A stretch of DNA of 64,000 bases from Nereocystis luetkeana (Eukaryota; Sar; Phaeophyceae; Laminariales; Laminariaceae). The stretch spans positions 3,472,733 through 3,536,732 of the forward strand of contig JARUPZ010000018.1 in the NCBI GenBank assembly GCA_031213475.1, written 5' to 3'. The position numbers and the translations under genes were made by a program. A model generated the notes under the pieces. That model saw only the letters and a program-made list of their open reading frames with translations. It ran no database searches and was not told the DNA's origin. Of this stretch, positions 24,054-34,900 are shown one piece after another (position 1 is the stretch's first letter; each line of letters opens with the position of its first letter).

Positions 24054-24923
24054 GGCCTCACTTGAGCGGAGAGTGTCGCGAACGGCGGAAAGAGCTTTCC
24101 CGAGCAAATTTTTCCCACGCCACCAAGAGGGGTCTTGAGCCTCGGGGTCGTCTGCCCGGAGACTGATGCCCCACACGGGGTCAAAAGGGCTGGCTTCAGA
24201 AAAAAAATGGTTGCAAGTGCTCAATAGGTGCTGCTTCATGACCGGATCCTGCGTGAATTTGGCAAAATAACCAGCAAGGACGGCATCTTCCCGAACGCGG
24301 TCCCAGGTAGCGCAATTGAAGTTATGCACGCCTCGACCGAGGCGTTTGGGCTCACGAGGGTCTGGCGAGGTCATAATCGGCTCCGCTGTGTCGTGGTTCA
24401 GAAAAAGGCGAGCCTTTTCAGCCATCATATACTACTCCGCGCAGGAATATAGCACACCGTCAATGACAAAAACCGAGGGGGACCACCGCGAAAAGTAGGA
24501 GGGGGGCTGCCAGAAAAGTACCACCCGCTTCATTGAATATTCGAGAGTAGGGTCAAAGACCGAAGATGTCGAGTCGTCGGTGGCCGCCGTTGCGGTGTGT
24601 GTGGGGGGAAGTGTGCTTCTCTGAGAACACTGAGCCCCTGGTGTACAAGGCGAGTTCGGTTCCACGTAGACTGGCTCGGTGTCACCATTGCCCGTAGGCA
24701 AAAAATCGCCAGAAGGTTCTCTTACTGCGCCCGATGGTCTTTGCCCTGAACCGAAGGGGGTAGGCGGCTCTGAGCCCGTTCTGCTTGGCGAGAGCCGCGA
24801 TTCTTCCGACTTTAACGGGTGTACTGTCCGGTTGATCTGACCGAAGGCTGTGGAGTCACCACAGGGTCGACGAGCAGTGCCAGGTTTTTCCTGTTCCACT
24901 GGAGCCGAAGGAGCGCGGTGCAC
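24054..24923 (-). pseudogene. NADAR-domain segment of the retrotransposon polyprotein
   Basis: Between gag and protease. A low-complexity S/T/P-rich leader (from 24923) leads into a complete NADAR (YbiA/DUF1768) domain at about 24533-24054. In order: LFWQPPSYFSRWSP, VFVIDGVLYSCAE, then TAG (24432-24434), then YMMAEKARLF, DPREPKRLGRGV, TWDRVREDAVLAG, AKFTQDPVMKQHLLST, EASPFDPVWGISL, WWRGKNLLGKALSAVRDTL. All hallmark blocks (S-x-E-x-Y, A-E-K-A, K-x-L-G-R, K-F-x-Q, W-G, G-K-N-x-L-G-x-x-L) are there. NADAR proteins bind NAD/ADP-ribose derivatives; members cleave N-glycosidic bonds in riboflavin intermediates or remove ADP-ribose from guanine. The TAG is in frame and sits where the family usually has Gln or His, so CAG to TAG is the simple reading. 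Confidence 0.93.
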
Positions 24924-25726
24924 GTGGAGTGGCGTGCGCGAAGACGAAAGAGGGCCTGCAGATCCTATATACGACTTCGAGCTCCGGTGAGGGGCAACAA
25001 AGGGTCCACCAGAGAGGGCTTTCGTCCTGTAGATCTGGTGGGGAAGGGGGACGCGGTAGCTAGTCTTGTCGACTCTTCCTTGGTAGGAAAAAGGGTGGAG
25101 CGGCCACCGTTATTGCGAGAAAACGCCGAGTCGAGCTTCAACCGAGATCTCGGGGTTTCGGTGTTTGCCTTCCCGCACCTCAAACAGACCGCCACCGCAT
25201 GGCCTGGAGGTGTAAGAGAGGGGGGCACCCTCGTAGAAAAGAACGACGCGACGGCGCGACACGCGTGGTGCCGCGCGGTGCGTGGTTCGGGAGAGCGGCG
25301 TTCATCGCGCCTTCTCTCGCGCCCAGGGTGAGGGGAGCGGCGTTCGAGGCGCGGGCTCCCGACGTCGGCGAAGACGCCCGGGGACTCCCCGGTAAAACCG
25401 GTGGAGCCGAGTCGCTGCGTCGGTCCGAAGTACGGAGCAACGCGCGGGGGGGGGAGCGGCGCAGGTTGGCGCTGAGTGCTGAGCGAGCCTGGGACGCGAG
25501 CATCTAGTTAAATCAATGTATTTTTTCCCGGCAATGCTGGCGGCGGGCGGGCAGGAGGAGCCGAACCGCCGTCGACCTGTCAGTTACCGGCGCGGAAGGT
25601 GCCTAGCTGGCGTCCGTTGGGGTTACCGTCCGAATTATGCGAGGCACCGTAGCGAACCCCGGATGCGGGAGCCGGGGTGGAAGAGGCAGGGATGATCAAA
25701 CCACCACCGTGATAGCCGGAGTTAGA
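24924..25726 (-). other. gag-NADAR linker
   Basis: GC-rich, frame-shifted coding-like sequence between the gag zinc-knuckle region and the NADAR leader. A CLRCGK motif appears in one minus frame near 25180. No domain assigned. Arg/Ser/Pro-rich ORFs on both strands look like composition effects. Confidence 0.45.
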
Positions 25727-26543
25727 CTATTGTTGCCCTCTTTCCGCGTGCGTGTTGTAGCTGTCACCTTGTCTGTTCTGTTGGCCCTGGCCGTGATGCT
25801 GCCCACGCGAATGGCCGGAACGATGCCTGTTTTTCTTGAGGTTGTGATCGTTCGGCCCTGAGTATTTTCGCGGCGGTGTCGGGTCATGCGTTCTTGCCAA
25901 CGACGGAACGCCGCTCCGTCGTCGCCGAGAGTTCCGAGGTCGGGGTAAAAGAATACCGCTGAGGTTTTGAAAGGGGTGCCTGCACTGTCTGAGGGAGTGT
26001 GAGTCTTCGTGGCGGTTCAAACAGCGGCCTCGGTTTTCGCTGAGGGCGGCCGCGCGGGCGGACGATGAAAATAGACCGCTCCAGCGGGGAGAGCCCTCGG
26101 TCTGGATGGGCATGCAAACAGTGTGAACTTCAGCATGGTGGTGTTCTTCTAGGGGCCAGCAGTTGGAAGCGGTGTCAAGCCACGGGTCGAAGCAGTCAGG
26201 GATGAATTTGTGGGCGTTCATCACAAGCGGATTGTTGTTCATCACAAGCGGATTGTTGCGCGACCCCGTCTGCCCAACAACAGGCGACTGGGGAAGCGTC
26301 CGGCCCTGGCCGCGACCAGTACTGGCGGGCCGGGGCCCCGACGGGGCGGATGGCCGCGCACCCGTCGAAGAAGCAGGCTAAAGAAAGACATGTTTCGCCG
26401 TTGATGGCAGGTGTCTCATTATTCGCGAGAGTCTCGAAAGCCAACCACATGGCGTCCAAAGTACCAAACGGCCTCGACACCGTAGCCAAAACTCCCGTAT
26501 ACAGCGCGGGCATCAAGCTTGGGAATTGCTCGTTCACTGCCAT
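25727..26543 (-). pseudogene. gag-like region with degenerate zinc knuckle
   Basis: The likely start is the ATG at 26543 (MAVNEQFPSLMPAL); the open frame upstream of it runs through the primer-binding site and is not real. The first frame ends at 26196. A second frame continues from about 26260 to 25727. It contains C-L-N-R-H-E-D-S-H-S-L-R-Q-C, which has CX2CX4HX4C spacing with the second Cys replaced by Arg, followed by a basic, Arg/His/Gln-rich tail suited to nucleic-acid binding. A 21-base tandem duplication lies at about 26220-26262. Gag would coat RNA in virus-like particles. Confidence 0.7.
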
Positions 26544-26599
26544 CGGAACAACCTCCAAAAAACAACCCCCATCCCGGCGCCAAAACACGCTCAGTCCCC

Positions 26600-26617
26600 G
26601 TCCTGCCGACGACGCCA
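26600..26617 (-). promoter_or_regulatory. putative tRNA primer-binding site
   Basis: Two bases inside the 5' LTR, the coding strand reads TGGCGTCGTCGGCAGGAC. TGG is the expected complement of a tRNA CCA end. The matching host tRNA cannot be identified from this window. Confidence 0.6.
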
Positions 26618-26619
26618 CT

Positions 26620-26891
26620 TGTTAAGATCACGGATAGCGGGACACGTTGTATCCCTGGACAGGTCTGCTTATTAAGTCGGTACTCGCTGGTACTTACGCT
26701 GTTGCTTGCTTAGAGATATAATAGTAGCTTTATTCCTTTCGTGCACGTCGGAGACTGAAACCACGCTCGTGCCTCTCTGAGAAACCCCTGGTTTTCCACC
26801 TAAAATACGCCTTCCAAGTACTACAAATACGATCCCCGTGCCTAAACCCAGGTATTTACCGGGCTTTCAAACAAAAAGCAGTATCATAACA
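26620..26891 (-). repeat. 5' LTR of the gypsy element
   Basis: 272 bases with TGTT...AACA ends. It includes the GGTTTTCCACC block missing from the 3' LTR. Differs from the 3' LTR at roughly 10 percent of aligned sites. Confidence 0.93.
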
Positions 26892-26896
26892 TTGTA

Positions 26897-27342
26897 CTGG
26901 ATGTCGACGGGTAGAAATAACGCTCTAATGTGAAGAACACACACACTGGACACGACAGACACGACATCCACATTCTATGAGAGAAAATTCAAGGAACAAA
27001 ACAAAAAAAACTGAAAAAAAAAACAAAGATGAAGAGAAAAAGGAAATAAAACAAAAAGGTTGGGGTGTCATCGTTCAAGTAATTTATATTGATTTGTATG
27101 TATACGTGGTGGTATTGTTTCTGTAGCTCGTTCTGTGTTGTCTGCCATATCTTCTCCTTCTGGGCGCGCGACTCTTTTTTTTCTTTTTTTTTTCTTCCTT
27201 CTTTTGGTTTGTTTTTTCGTTTCTTTCGTTTTCTCTCAATCATAGAACGTGTATTAAATAATTTATATATGTCGTGCCAGTAGTATTTATTTGTGTGTTC
27301 TTCACATTAAACCATTATTTCTCCCTGTCGACATCCAGCACA
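26897..27342. mobile_element. inverted-repeat element (family G) next to the gypsy LTR
   Basis: The left arm CTGGATGTCGACGGGTAGAA...AATGTGAAGAACACACA is mirrored at the right (TGTGTGTTCTTCACATTAA...CTGTCGACATCCAG). About 445 bases, AT- and homopolymer-rich centre, no coding potential. Related arms with GGACACTGGTTGTGC(T/A)GG occur at about 27790-27845 and 51118-51160, so it is a dispersed family. Confidence 0.75.
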
Positions 27343-27936
27343 TCCAGTCAGTGTACGTGCCGATTCTTCATTCCGAGAGGGATTCGTACACGTTCTTTCT
27401 GTGGTCACAAAACTACGCCACAGATATACCACATTGTTATGCAGTAACAGAGTAGACAATGCAAAGCAATGCCATGCCATCATGCTACCACATACTGGAT
27501 ACGACAGGCGCGACATACTTATTCTATGAAGCAGAGAAAGCAGAAGAAACAAACAAACAAACAAACAAAAACAAAAACAAAAGGCAGAAAACAAAGAAAC
27601 ACAAATTATTACAAAAAAAAAGAGAGAACAACCGATGACATGGTACATACAAACTGCATTGTCTCTCTGCCCACTGCATAACACCGTGTTAACTACCAGG
27701 TAATAACTATCTCTGTGTCGTAGTTTTTTTACCACAGAGCTTGTTGTATCTCTATAATATTACTGCAATAGGGTTGGAGAATCGTCACGGACACTGGTTG
27801 TGCTGGGTTGTCGACAGGTAAAAAGGACGGTTCAATGTGAAGAACCCACATACAGCAGTAAGAAGTTATGTTGCGTACGTATTAATAGTTACCTTGTCTC
27901 GACATCCGTAGAACTTGATTTCCACCGCGGGGCTGA

Positions 27937-28172
27937 CCCTTTCAAGACTGCAGTCGCGTTTGGGGGACAAACTATTACGGGAGACCATACCCTGGTATGT
28001 ATTAAATAGGACCTACTGTGACAACCAAAACCTGTACCTGGTATATATTTCCCCTATTTTTACTAACAATATTTTGGTCCTATTTACTATGGTCCCCCGT
28101 AGTAGTTACGAGTTGACTATTAATATACGAAGCATGTAGTCTGCCCCCAAAACGGGACTACAGTTCCAAGAG
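27937..28172. mobile_element. MITE family B with a MITE A nested in it
   Basis: Arms of family B (CCCTTTCAAGACTGCAGTCG at the left, AAACGGGACTACAGTTCCAAG at the right) are separated by a complete family A element (27971-28106). Family A therefore inserted into family B here. Confidence 0.8.
27971..28106. mobile_element. MITE family A, copy 3 (nested)
   Basis: Arms ACTATTACGGGAGACCATAC and the complement of GGTCCCCCGTAGTAGT, inner AATAGGACC/GGTCCTATT. Contains a TACCTGGTA motif (28035). Confidence 0.82.
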
Positions 28173-28299
28173 CATTTTTTTGCAATGTAATACCAGTATT
28201 AATAATACGTTCGCTGCCGGTATAGGTACTATAGTACCTGGTGTATTTTTCCCTTTAGCCCCTTCTTGCCGTACACATAGAATCGTTTATTTTTTTGTC

Positions 28300-28425
28300 C
28301 ATAGAAATAGTAGGCTTGGTGCATGGGTTTCGTTGTGTTTCCGAGGTTTTCTTCTTTCGGGAAAGTTATGAGTGATCAATGTTGAATATCATGCTGCACA
28401 TTGTCGGATGGCAAAGGAAATAATA
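28300..28425. repeat. family H dispersed repeat, reverse copy
   Basis: Holds CTTTCGGGAAAGTTATGAGTGATC and CACATTGTCGGATGGCAA, the reverse complement of the tandem pair at 44865-45185. A further diverged copy lies at about 40745-40855. Confidence 0.65.
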
Positions 28426-28540
28426 ATAATAGTATCATACCTCGACACAGGCTACAGCAGTATATATATACGTGGTGTTCGGCTCAACCACAAAACTGAC
28501 ACAAAAACGTATCATATCTGTAGTACTCTCCTAGCCCCCC

Positions 28541-28948
28541 CCCAGGGTTAGATCATTTTCGTGCGAGAAGGACCTTCCCTCCGCACAAAGGGGATGATCG
28601 TATCACGTGGTGCGTGTATGGGAATGCACCCACGAGGCAGTTACATATTTATTGTATACGCATTGCTACCTCCGGAACTGGCCACACCAGAAATGAAATC
28701 AATTCATTGACGCTGTCAACAATATGCGAGAAATCCGCCTCTAAAGCGGTTCTTAGTAGGATGCAGCTCACCCTTCATGCGACTCGCCCGACACCTCACG
28801 GCGCTTCGCGCTTGGTGCAAGCAATGTCTGCCAGGTCGGCGAAAATCCGACGAGGTCCGTCCCGGTATTGTAGAGAGAGTCTATGGTCATACGACTACGG
28901 CCATGCATGATAATGAGTACCTCTCTCCTATCGAGTACCCTTCCCCCC
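28541..28948 (+). mobile_element. R1 retroposon-like repeat, copy 1
   Basis: 5'-truncated copy. Shows the R1 blocks AGTAGGATGCAGCTCACCCT, TTCATGCGACTCGCC, GGCGCTTCGCGCTTGGTGCA, TCATACGACTACGGCCATGC and the terminal GAGTACCC run into C-rich DNA. No ORF conserved between copies. Confidence 0.75.
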
Positions 28949-29707
28949 TTTCCCTTCCCTTGGCTGCCGACACCCCTCCTGCACCCGCAGCTCCTGAAGC
29001 GTCTATGCTGACGGCTCCCTTCCCGCGGTACTGGCAGCGTGATGGTACTTGTACTGCAGCATTTTACACTTGTTTTTTTACTATATAACACATACCTGGT
29101 ATGGACCTGGGTCGTTTTTTTGCGATGACAAAGTTCTTCCAAGTCATGTTCGTTTCCCGTCAGACGTAAGATATGGAGCTCATCATCACGTGAAGACCTC
29201 ACTCAGAAAATAGGCCCTCGCTCCTATCCTGTGGCATTGCTCATACGCTACAAACTTACAGGAATATCACACTACTACTGTTAATCGTACATACCAAGGT
29301 ATAGCAATCCCTGTCCTTAGCAGTGGGTGATAATTTTAGCCCCTACCAGGCGCATACCAGGGGGTGCAAGGGCGCTCCGATTGATGGGGGAGGGGGGGAG
29401 GGGGAGGGGGGGGGGACTCGAACGGAAAGCGGGGGAAAGGGGACGCGGATGGTGGGTGGGTGGGGGGGGTGGAGGGGGGAGTACATGAGGTCATCCCGTA
29501 TGCCGAATCACATTATATACATACGTAAATGTGCTCGATGCAGTGTATTCTCTGAACCTCGCAACACTTCGGAATACACGGCGCTGACGTTTAGGTACAA
29601 TTTCAGACAATAGAACGTTTCCACTTTTCCCTTTTCGGGGGTCTGGTATCAGGGACAGTTATGGGAACGGTCTTAGGAACGGTCTCGATTGTGCTACGTA
29701 CTCTTGC

Positions 29708-29795
29708 CCCTTTTAGAACTGCAGCGCCGTTTTGGGGACAAACGACTCAAATTCATAAACACTTTGTTCCCAAAACGGGACTGCAGTCCTAAAAG
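29708..29795. mobile_element. MITE family B, copy
   Basis: About 88 bases. Left arm CCCTTTTAGAACTGCAGCGC, right arm CGGGACTGCAGTCCTAAAAG; each arm is about 33 bases with GTTTTGGGGACAAA inside. A short spacer separates them. Confidence 0.88.
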
Positions 29796-30009
29796 TTATC
29801 CAACGGTACAGGGCATATGAGACGGCAGGTGACAGTTGCCAGCAACGTTGAGACAGATTGGGATTTCGCGCATTGATTATGAGCATACCGGAACACCCTG
29901 ACCCACTGTGCACTGCTGTGGTTGCGGAAAATCCCGATATGATCATCCTACTAACTACCGCGTGGCGAAAAAATGTTTTGTCTTGCATATATATTATTTA
30001 ATCCGAGCC

Positions 30010-30150
30010 TTACCTCGCTGGAGCAAGCTGGAACTACTGTAGCTGGAGCTAGCTAGAGCCAACTGGGGCCAGCTGGAGCCAGCTGGAGCTAGCTGGAGCT
30101 AGCTGGAGCTAGCTGGAGCTAGCTGGAACTAGCTGGAGTTATATAAGCTG
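30010..30150. repeat. (GCTGGAGCTA)n tandem repeat
   Basis: Ten or more copies of GCTGGAGCTA and variants; AGCTAGCT words make it palindromic. Ends near a TATATAAG sequence. Confidence 0.85.
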
Positions 30151-31944
30151 GACACTCATCCAATTCGTACAACAAACATCAGCCAAGACGCACTACGTAT
30201 CATACTACCTAGCTATATATACCCATAACAGTTTCCACGCGCGGAAATTTTTCGTCCGTACTTCCTTTTGTCAACCGCGCTCGGCAATAAGGCGGCGCCT
30301 CTCTTCCCGAGACAAGAGGCCACCGCTTCCGCTGTAGCCGCCGCCGCCGCCGCCGCCACCGCCCCCGGCGGACGAGGAGGAAGTGGTGGTGGCGCGACAC
30401 CCCGCTTGCGCAGACTGTGGTCGTCGCCTGGCCCTCGCCGCGTGCGCGGCGGCGGCCCCGGACCCGTGACGGGTCCCTCGGCGATTGCTTCGCCTTGTTG
30501 ACGTGTGTTCTCGCGATTGTTGCCTCTCGATAGTCCTGGTATGAAGGGGAGTAAAGGGTTTCCCAAAGGGACTGCATGGGTGATTCGGAAGGCTCGATAC
30601 AGTCCTGGTTTAGGGCAAAAAATGAAACGTGTATCATATACCCAGAGGGAAGGCATGGTGACTGTTGCCTCTGGATAGTCCTTGTGTGAAGGGAAATACA
30701 TTAAAAAATGTTTTTTTAAAGGAATTGCATGGGTGATTGGAAGGGAAGGGGCCCATCCGTCCATCCGTCCATCGTTTCGTCACCTTTTCGCCAACTCTCT
30801 TCAATCATTTTCTCCACACGGTGTGCCACACGGCACCAAAAAGCAAACCTGTCTGTGGCTTTCTGAGTCTGTCGATATACGTATATAATAAAAGTTACAT
30901 ATACGTACGACGGTAGCACCGGCGAGGAGGTTTGACGAAAAAGAAATTCGGAGGATGTAACGGCTTCGCTCGACATGAGGACACTCCCACTGGGCGGGAA
31001 AAAAATGACTCGAAGGGAGCAGCTGTTAAAAAAAGACAGGGGGAGAAACGTGTGCTTTGACCGAGCCTTTCCACGTACACCGCACTGCCACTCTGCCCAT
31101 GAATATCAGTACCGTTTTCATGGAATATCAGTATACAACCTGTCCTTATGTTCAGGAACAGATTGGTACGTATTTTACAACTTCCCAGTAGACATATAAA
31201 TAAAAGATGCTCAGGGTCAAGGCACCGATGTCTAACAGTACATAGGACCAAGGTTATACATGCGCTATTCGCTCGTTCCCGACACGGGGAGGCACATGGG
31301 ACGGCTTGTTGTGGCGTGGTGTTTCCTGGGGGGGGCGGGGGGCGGGGGGGGGGGGCAGCTTCTGAAGCGTTTTTCAACCCCTTTTTACCACCTGGAAGGA
31401 AAAAGAAACGCCACACTATCTCCAAGTAGTTTCTCCTCAAAACGTGGGTGCAGATGTTAAGAGGATTGATGAACCCTCCTATGGACTTTAAGAAGGGGGG
31501 GGGGAGGAATAGCAAATTACGACGACAGCAACGGTCACTGGGTACTTTGGCGATAACAATACACGCTAATGTCCAGGTTACGGTGCAAAGGGAGCCGATG
31601 CATGCGGCACGGGTGGCTGGGCGCTCGCGCTTCTCGTTATCTCGGGGGGGGGGGGGGGGGGGGGGGCATACTCATTTGTTGCTTGCCTTAGTCATTTGAC
31701 CATTGACCACGCATCCCTTTCGAAACGGAGCATCGTTCCTACTCCTGATAGAGACACCTCCAACAATTGGGCGCTCATTACGTTCCATATATTACATAGA
31801 AACTTTTTGCTATTCTTATCCCCTTCCGGGGGGGGGGGGAAAGGGCAGCTAATCTCCTCCCACTGGTTGTGCTAAAAACGCGAACAATTACAAGGGGGTT
31901 GCGCTCCGACCGGCGACAAACACGCCACCATATATATGCAGTAC
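30151..31944. other. stretch downstream of the last visible coiled-coil exon
   Basis: Should hold the 3' end of the coiled-coil gene (minus strand), but no exon could be supported. Contains a GCC/GCG-rich island (30285-30480), G runs at 31330-31355 and 31494-31503, and a G run of about 26 at 31641-31667. Confidence 0.45.
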
Positions 31945-31948
31945 TCAC

Positions 31949-34900
31949 CAATCGCATTCCTCAAGAAACTGAATGTTCCGCCTGATCTTGGCGGTCAGCT
32001 CCGGCGCCATGCCCTGCCCCCCCCCCCCTCTCGCCGTCTCCTTCGACTGCAGGTGCTTCTCCAGTCTCGACACCGCATCGGTCTTGCAGAGCGCAGAGGA
32101 ATCGTTCCCCCTTTGCCCCTCCGCGTTCGCCCAGCCCCCGATCGCCGCAGTTGTCGCACGCTGCGTCTCCTCCCCCTTGGACGGCCCGTTCTGCTCCAAC
32201 TGGGTTTGGACCGGCGACTGCTCTTGCGCGATGGACCTATGGTGCATGGTTCGCGCGGTCCATTATGAGGGTGTGGGGCTTGGTGAACGCGGAGCTCAAT
32301 ACGCGTGCATACATACATATGGCTGGAAACTATTTTTTGTTGAGATTTTTGTTGATTAAGGGTTTCGAGGGGCGCAAGCAAAATCAACAGCTAGATAAGT
32401 ACGAGCTACCACCTCTCCTCCTGGTATTCGGGGCGTGTCTGTGTGGCAAGCGCTGCCTATTTTTAAAGCCCACATATGTTCTCTCACGGACGAGAGGTGT
32501 CTTAAGCCATTGGATCGACCATTGCGGCTGGAGAGCGATCCAACCATGGTGCATTTGGATTTCTTTTGTTCTGAACGTTGTTTGTTTAGATGCTGTATCT
32601 ATCTAGCCCATGGGGATGGGATTTTTCGCGCGTCCGAATTTGACCTGGCATGCTTTTCTTTCTTCTCAATTTCGGCTGTCGGGCGCTCTAGATGGCCTGC
32701 CGTACGTATGTGTAGGTGCTGTACAACCCTATTATACATTAGTGGTCCCTCTATAGTGCCGGTATCATATGCGTCAGCCAACAATATCGGCACTATAAAT
32801 ACCGTCAAACGGCACTAACTACCCCGCACATTGTCACACTGGTCCATCCCACCTGTGCCCAAGCGATTTCGCCGGCACCACGTATACGGCAGCCGGCACT
32901 ACTACTGTAGTACTCAACCGACACCACGTAGGGGCCATTACCGTATACCGTACCACCCCTATTCGGCGTTCTCACCTCCGCGTCGCCGGAGATGCCGACA
33001 CCTGCTTCTCGAGCCACGAATTTCGAGCCCTCAGGTCCTTGATGCACAGCTCAAACTCGTCTCGTTCCCTCACCAGAGCTATGAGTGTATCCTTGTGTTC
33101 TTCCTGTGTTGGAAGGAGGGGCGCAGAAATTTGAAAATTGTGTTTAGACCAACATGAGGGAGGAAGGGAGGGGGGGAGGTACTCGATGTCATGCATGGCC
33201 GTAGCCGTATGACCAGATACCCTCGCATCCCTACCATGCCGGGACGGAGAACGTCGGGTTTTCACCTACCAGGTAGATGTTGCTTCCACCAAGCGCGAAG
33301 CGAAGCGTGAGGTGTTCGGTGAGTCGTATGAAGGGTGAGCTGCATCCTACTAAGACCCGCTCGTGAGTCGGACTTGCACATGGACGACAGCTGCAATGAG
33401 TAATTTTTTTTTCTGGTGCGGCCACTTCTAGGCACAGCAATGGGGGTACTATGCAACTGCCACGTGGGTGCCTTACGATAAACACTACGTGATGTGATTA
33501 TTCCCCTTATGCGGAGTTGGGGTTCTCCACCCTGCATAAATGAGCTATCTCTCGATCGCCAGCTGCAACCCCCCGCCAAAAAAAAAACGGTACCCTGGTT
33601 GCCTAGCTCAGGTAGTGAGCAGCATGCTTTACCATGTCTTTGCCAACCGACGCCAACCCAACCTATATACCAGTATAATATAGAGGGGGGGGAGGGCGGT
33701 AAATGGGATGTGGAACAGAAATGAGATCAACACATGGGAGACGGAGGAAAACAAATCAAGATGGGGGAAAGAGGGGGTGTGCTTGTTGAAATGCGAAAAA
33801 CAAATAGACCATACGAGAGAAGCAGGGAGTGTAGGCAATTACCGTGACATCGGCATCGACGCAATTGACGGGGTCTTGTCGAACGAGCAGAGGGTGTGCG
33901 GAGCGCGGGGGGGGGGGGTGTACTCATGTCATACGTGGCCGTAGCCGTATACCCCTCACACCCCTCCAATGCCGGAACGGAGCACGTCGAGTTGTCACCG
34001 ACCAGTCAGACATTGCTTGCACCAGGCGCGGAACACCATGCCGTATTGGGTGAGTCGCATGAAGGGTTAGTTGCATCCTACTAAGAACCACTTGTGGGGT
34101 GGACCTGCAGTTCATGACAGCTTCGAATGGTTGAGGTTCTTGCCGTGTGTGTTGACTCGAGTTCGTGCCCATCGAAATACTGGTGGGAGGCGATCAGATT
34201 ATACGAGAGGTATAAGCTTGGAGCCGACGCCTTTCTTCCCTGCACGCTTTCTTCAGCCTCGAATGGCAAAAATATCAATCTATCTCATCGACAAGGGATT
34301 ACGATAATAATCAGTCAATCAATCGATCTCGTTGTCGGAGGTAAGGATCGTTTTTAACGACACGCATTTGGCAAAAAAACTTGCCAAATCGATCGTTTTT
34401 AACGACACGTATTTGGCAGAAAACTAGCCAATTTGGCAAGTTTTGGGAAATTTTGATTTGCCAATTTAGCAGGTTTAGTATGGTTGACGAGCTTGTGGCG
34501 GCTATCATACCTTTTCTCGTAAAAGCTTGAGCTGGCCTATGCTAGCCTCCATGTCGTCTCTACCAAGTCCCGACCTTTTCTGGACGTCCACAACCTCGGG
34601 GCTGAAGCGTGCCAGCTGCGCCATTTCCGCCTCGTACGAGTCTATCTTAGGAGCCTCGTGCCTGCATGAACATGAACATTCATCATCGGCCGTTGTCAGA
34701 GGGTTCATGGCTACGACATGCACCACCCACAAAACAGGTAGGCGGGTAGTACAAAGAAGGCTTTGGGATGGGATATTCGAGCTTCTGTTCCGCTTGGCGT
34801 TTCCGTAAGACCGTCATCGTTTTAAAACTCAGCTCGTACGGGATAACAATCCCGCTTGTATGCATCATGCCGGGGTTTGTCGTCTTGTCGGTTGCTTCGT

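Larger units (their letters stand above)
16890..26891 (-). mobile_element. Ty3/gypsy LTR retrotransposon with NADAR domain, degenerate
   Basis: A 10-kb element read on the minus strand: 5' LTR 26620-26891, primer-binding site, gag, NADAR, protease, RT, RNase H, integrase, chromodomain plus Tudor-like tail, 3' LTR 16890-17147. RT-RNase H-integrase order and the DD35E integrase with GPY/F module place it in Ty3/gypsy, chromovirus-like. It is not active: in-frame stops at 24432-24434, 21373-21375 and 18188-18190, several frameshifts, a 466-base insertion between RT and RNase H, and a protease triad changed to DIG. LTRs differ at roughly a tenth of positions and the flanks (ATATT and TTGTA) do not match, so it is either old or a product of recombination between two elements. 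Confidence 0.95.

Noticed and set aside
18188..24434. Alternative genetic code with sense UAG
   Set aside because: The two UAGs would need different amino acids (Gln-like and Trp-like), a UAA also occurs in frame, and NTH1 ends in UAG as a true stop.
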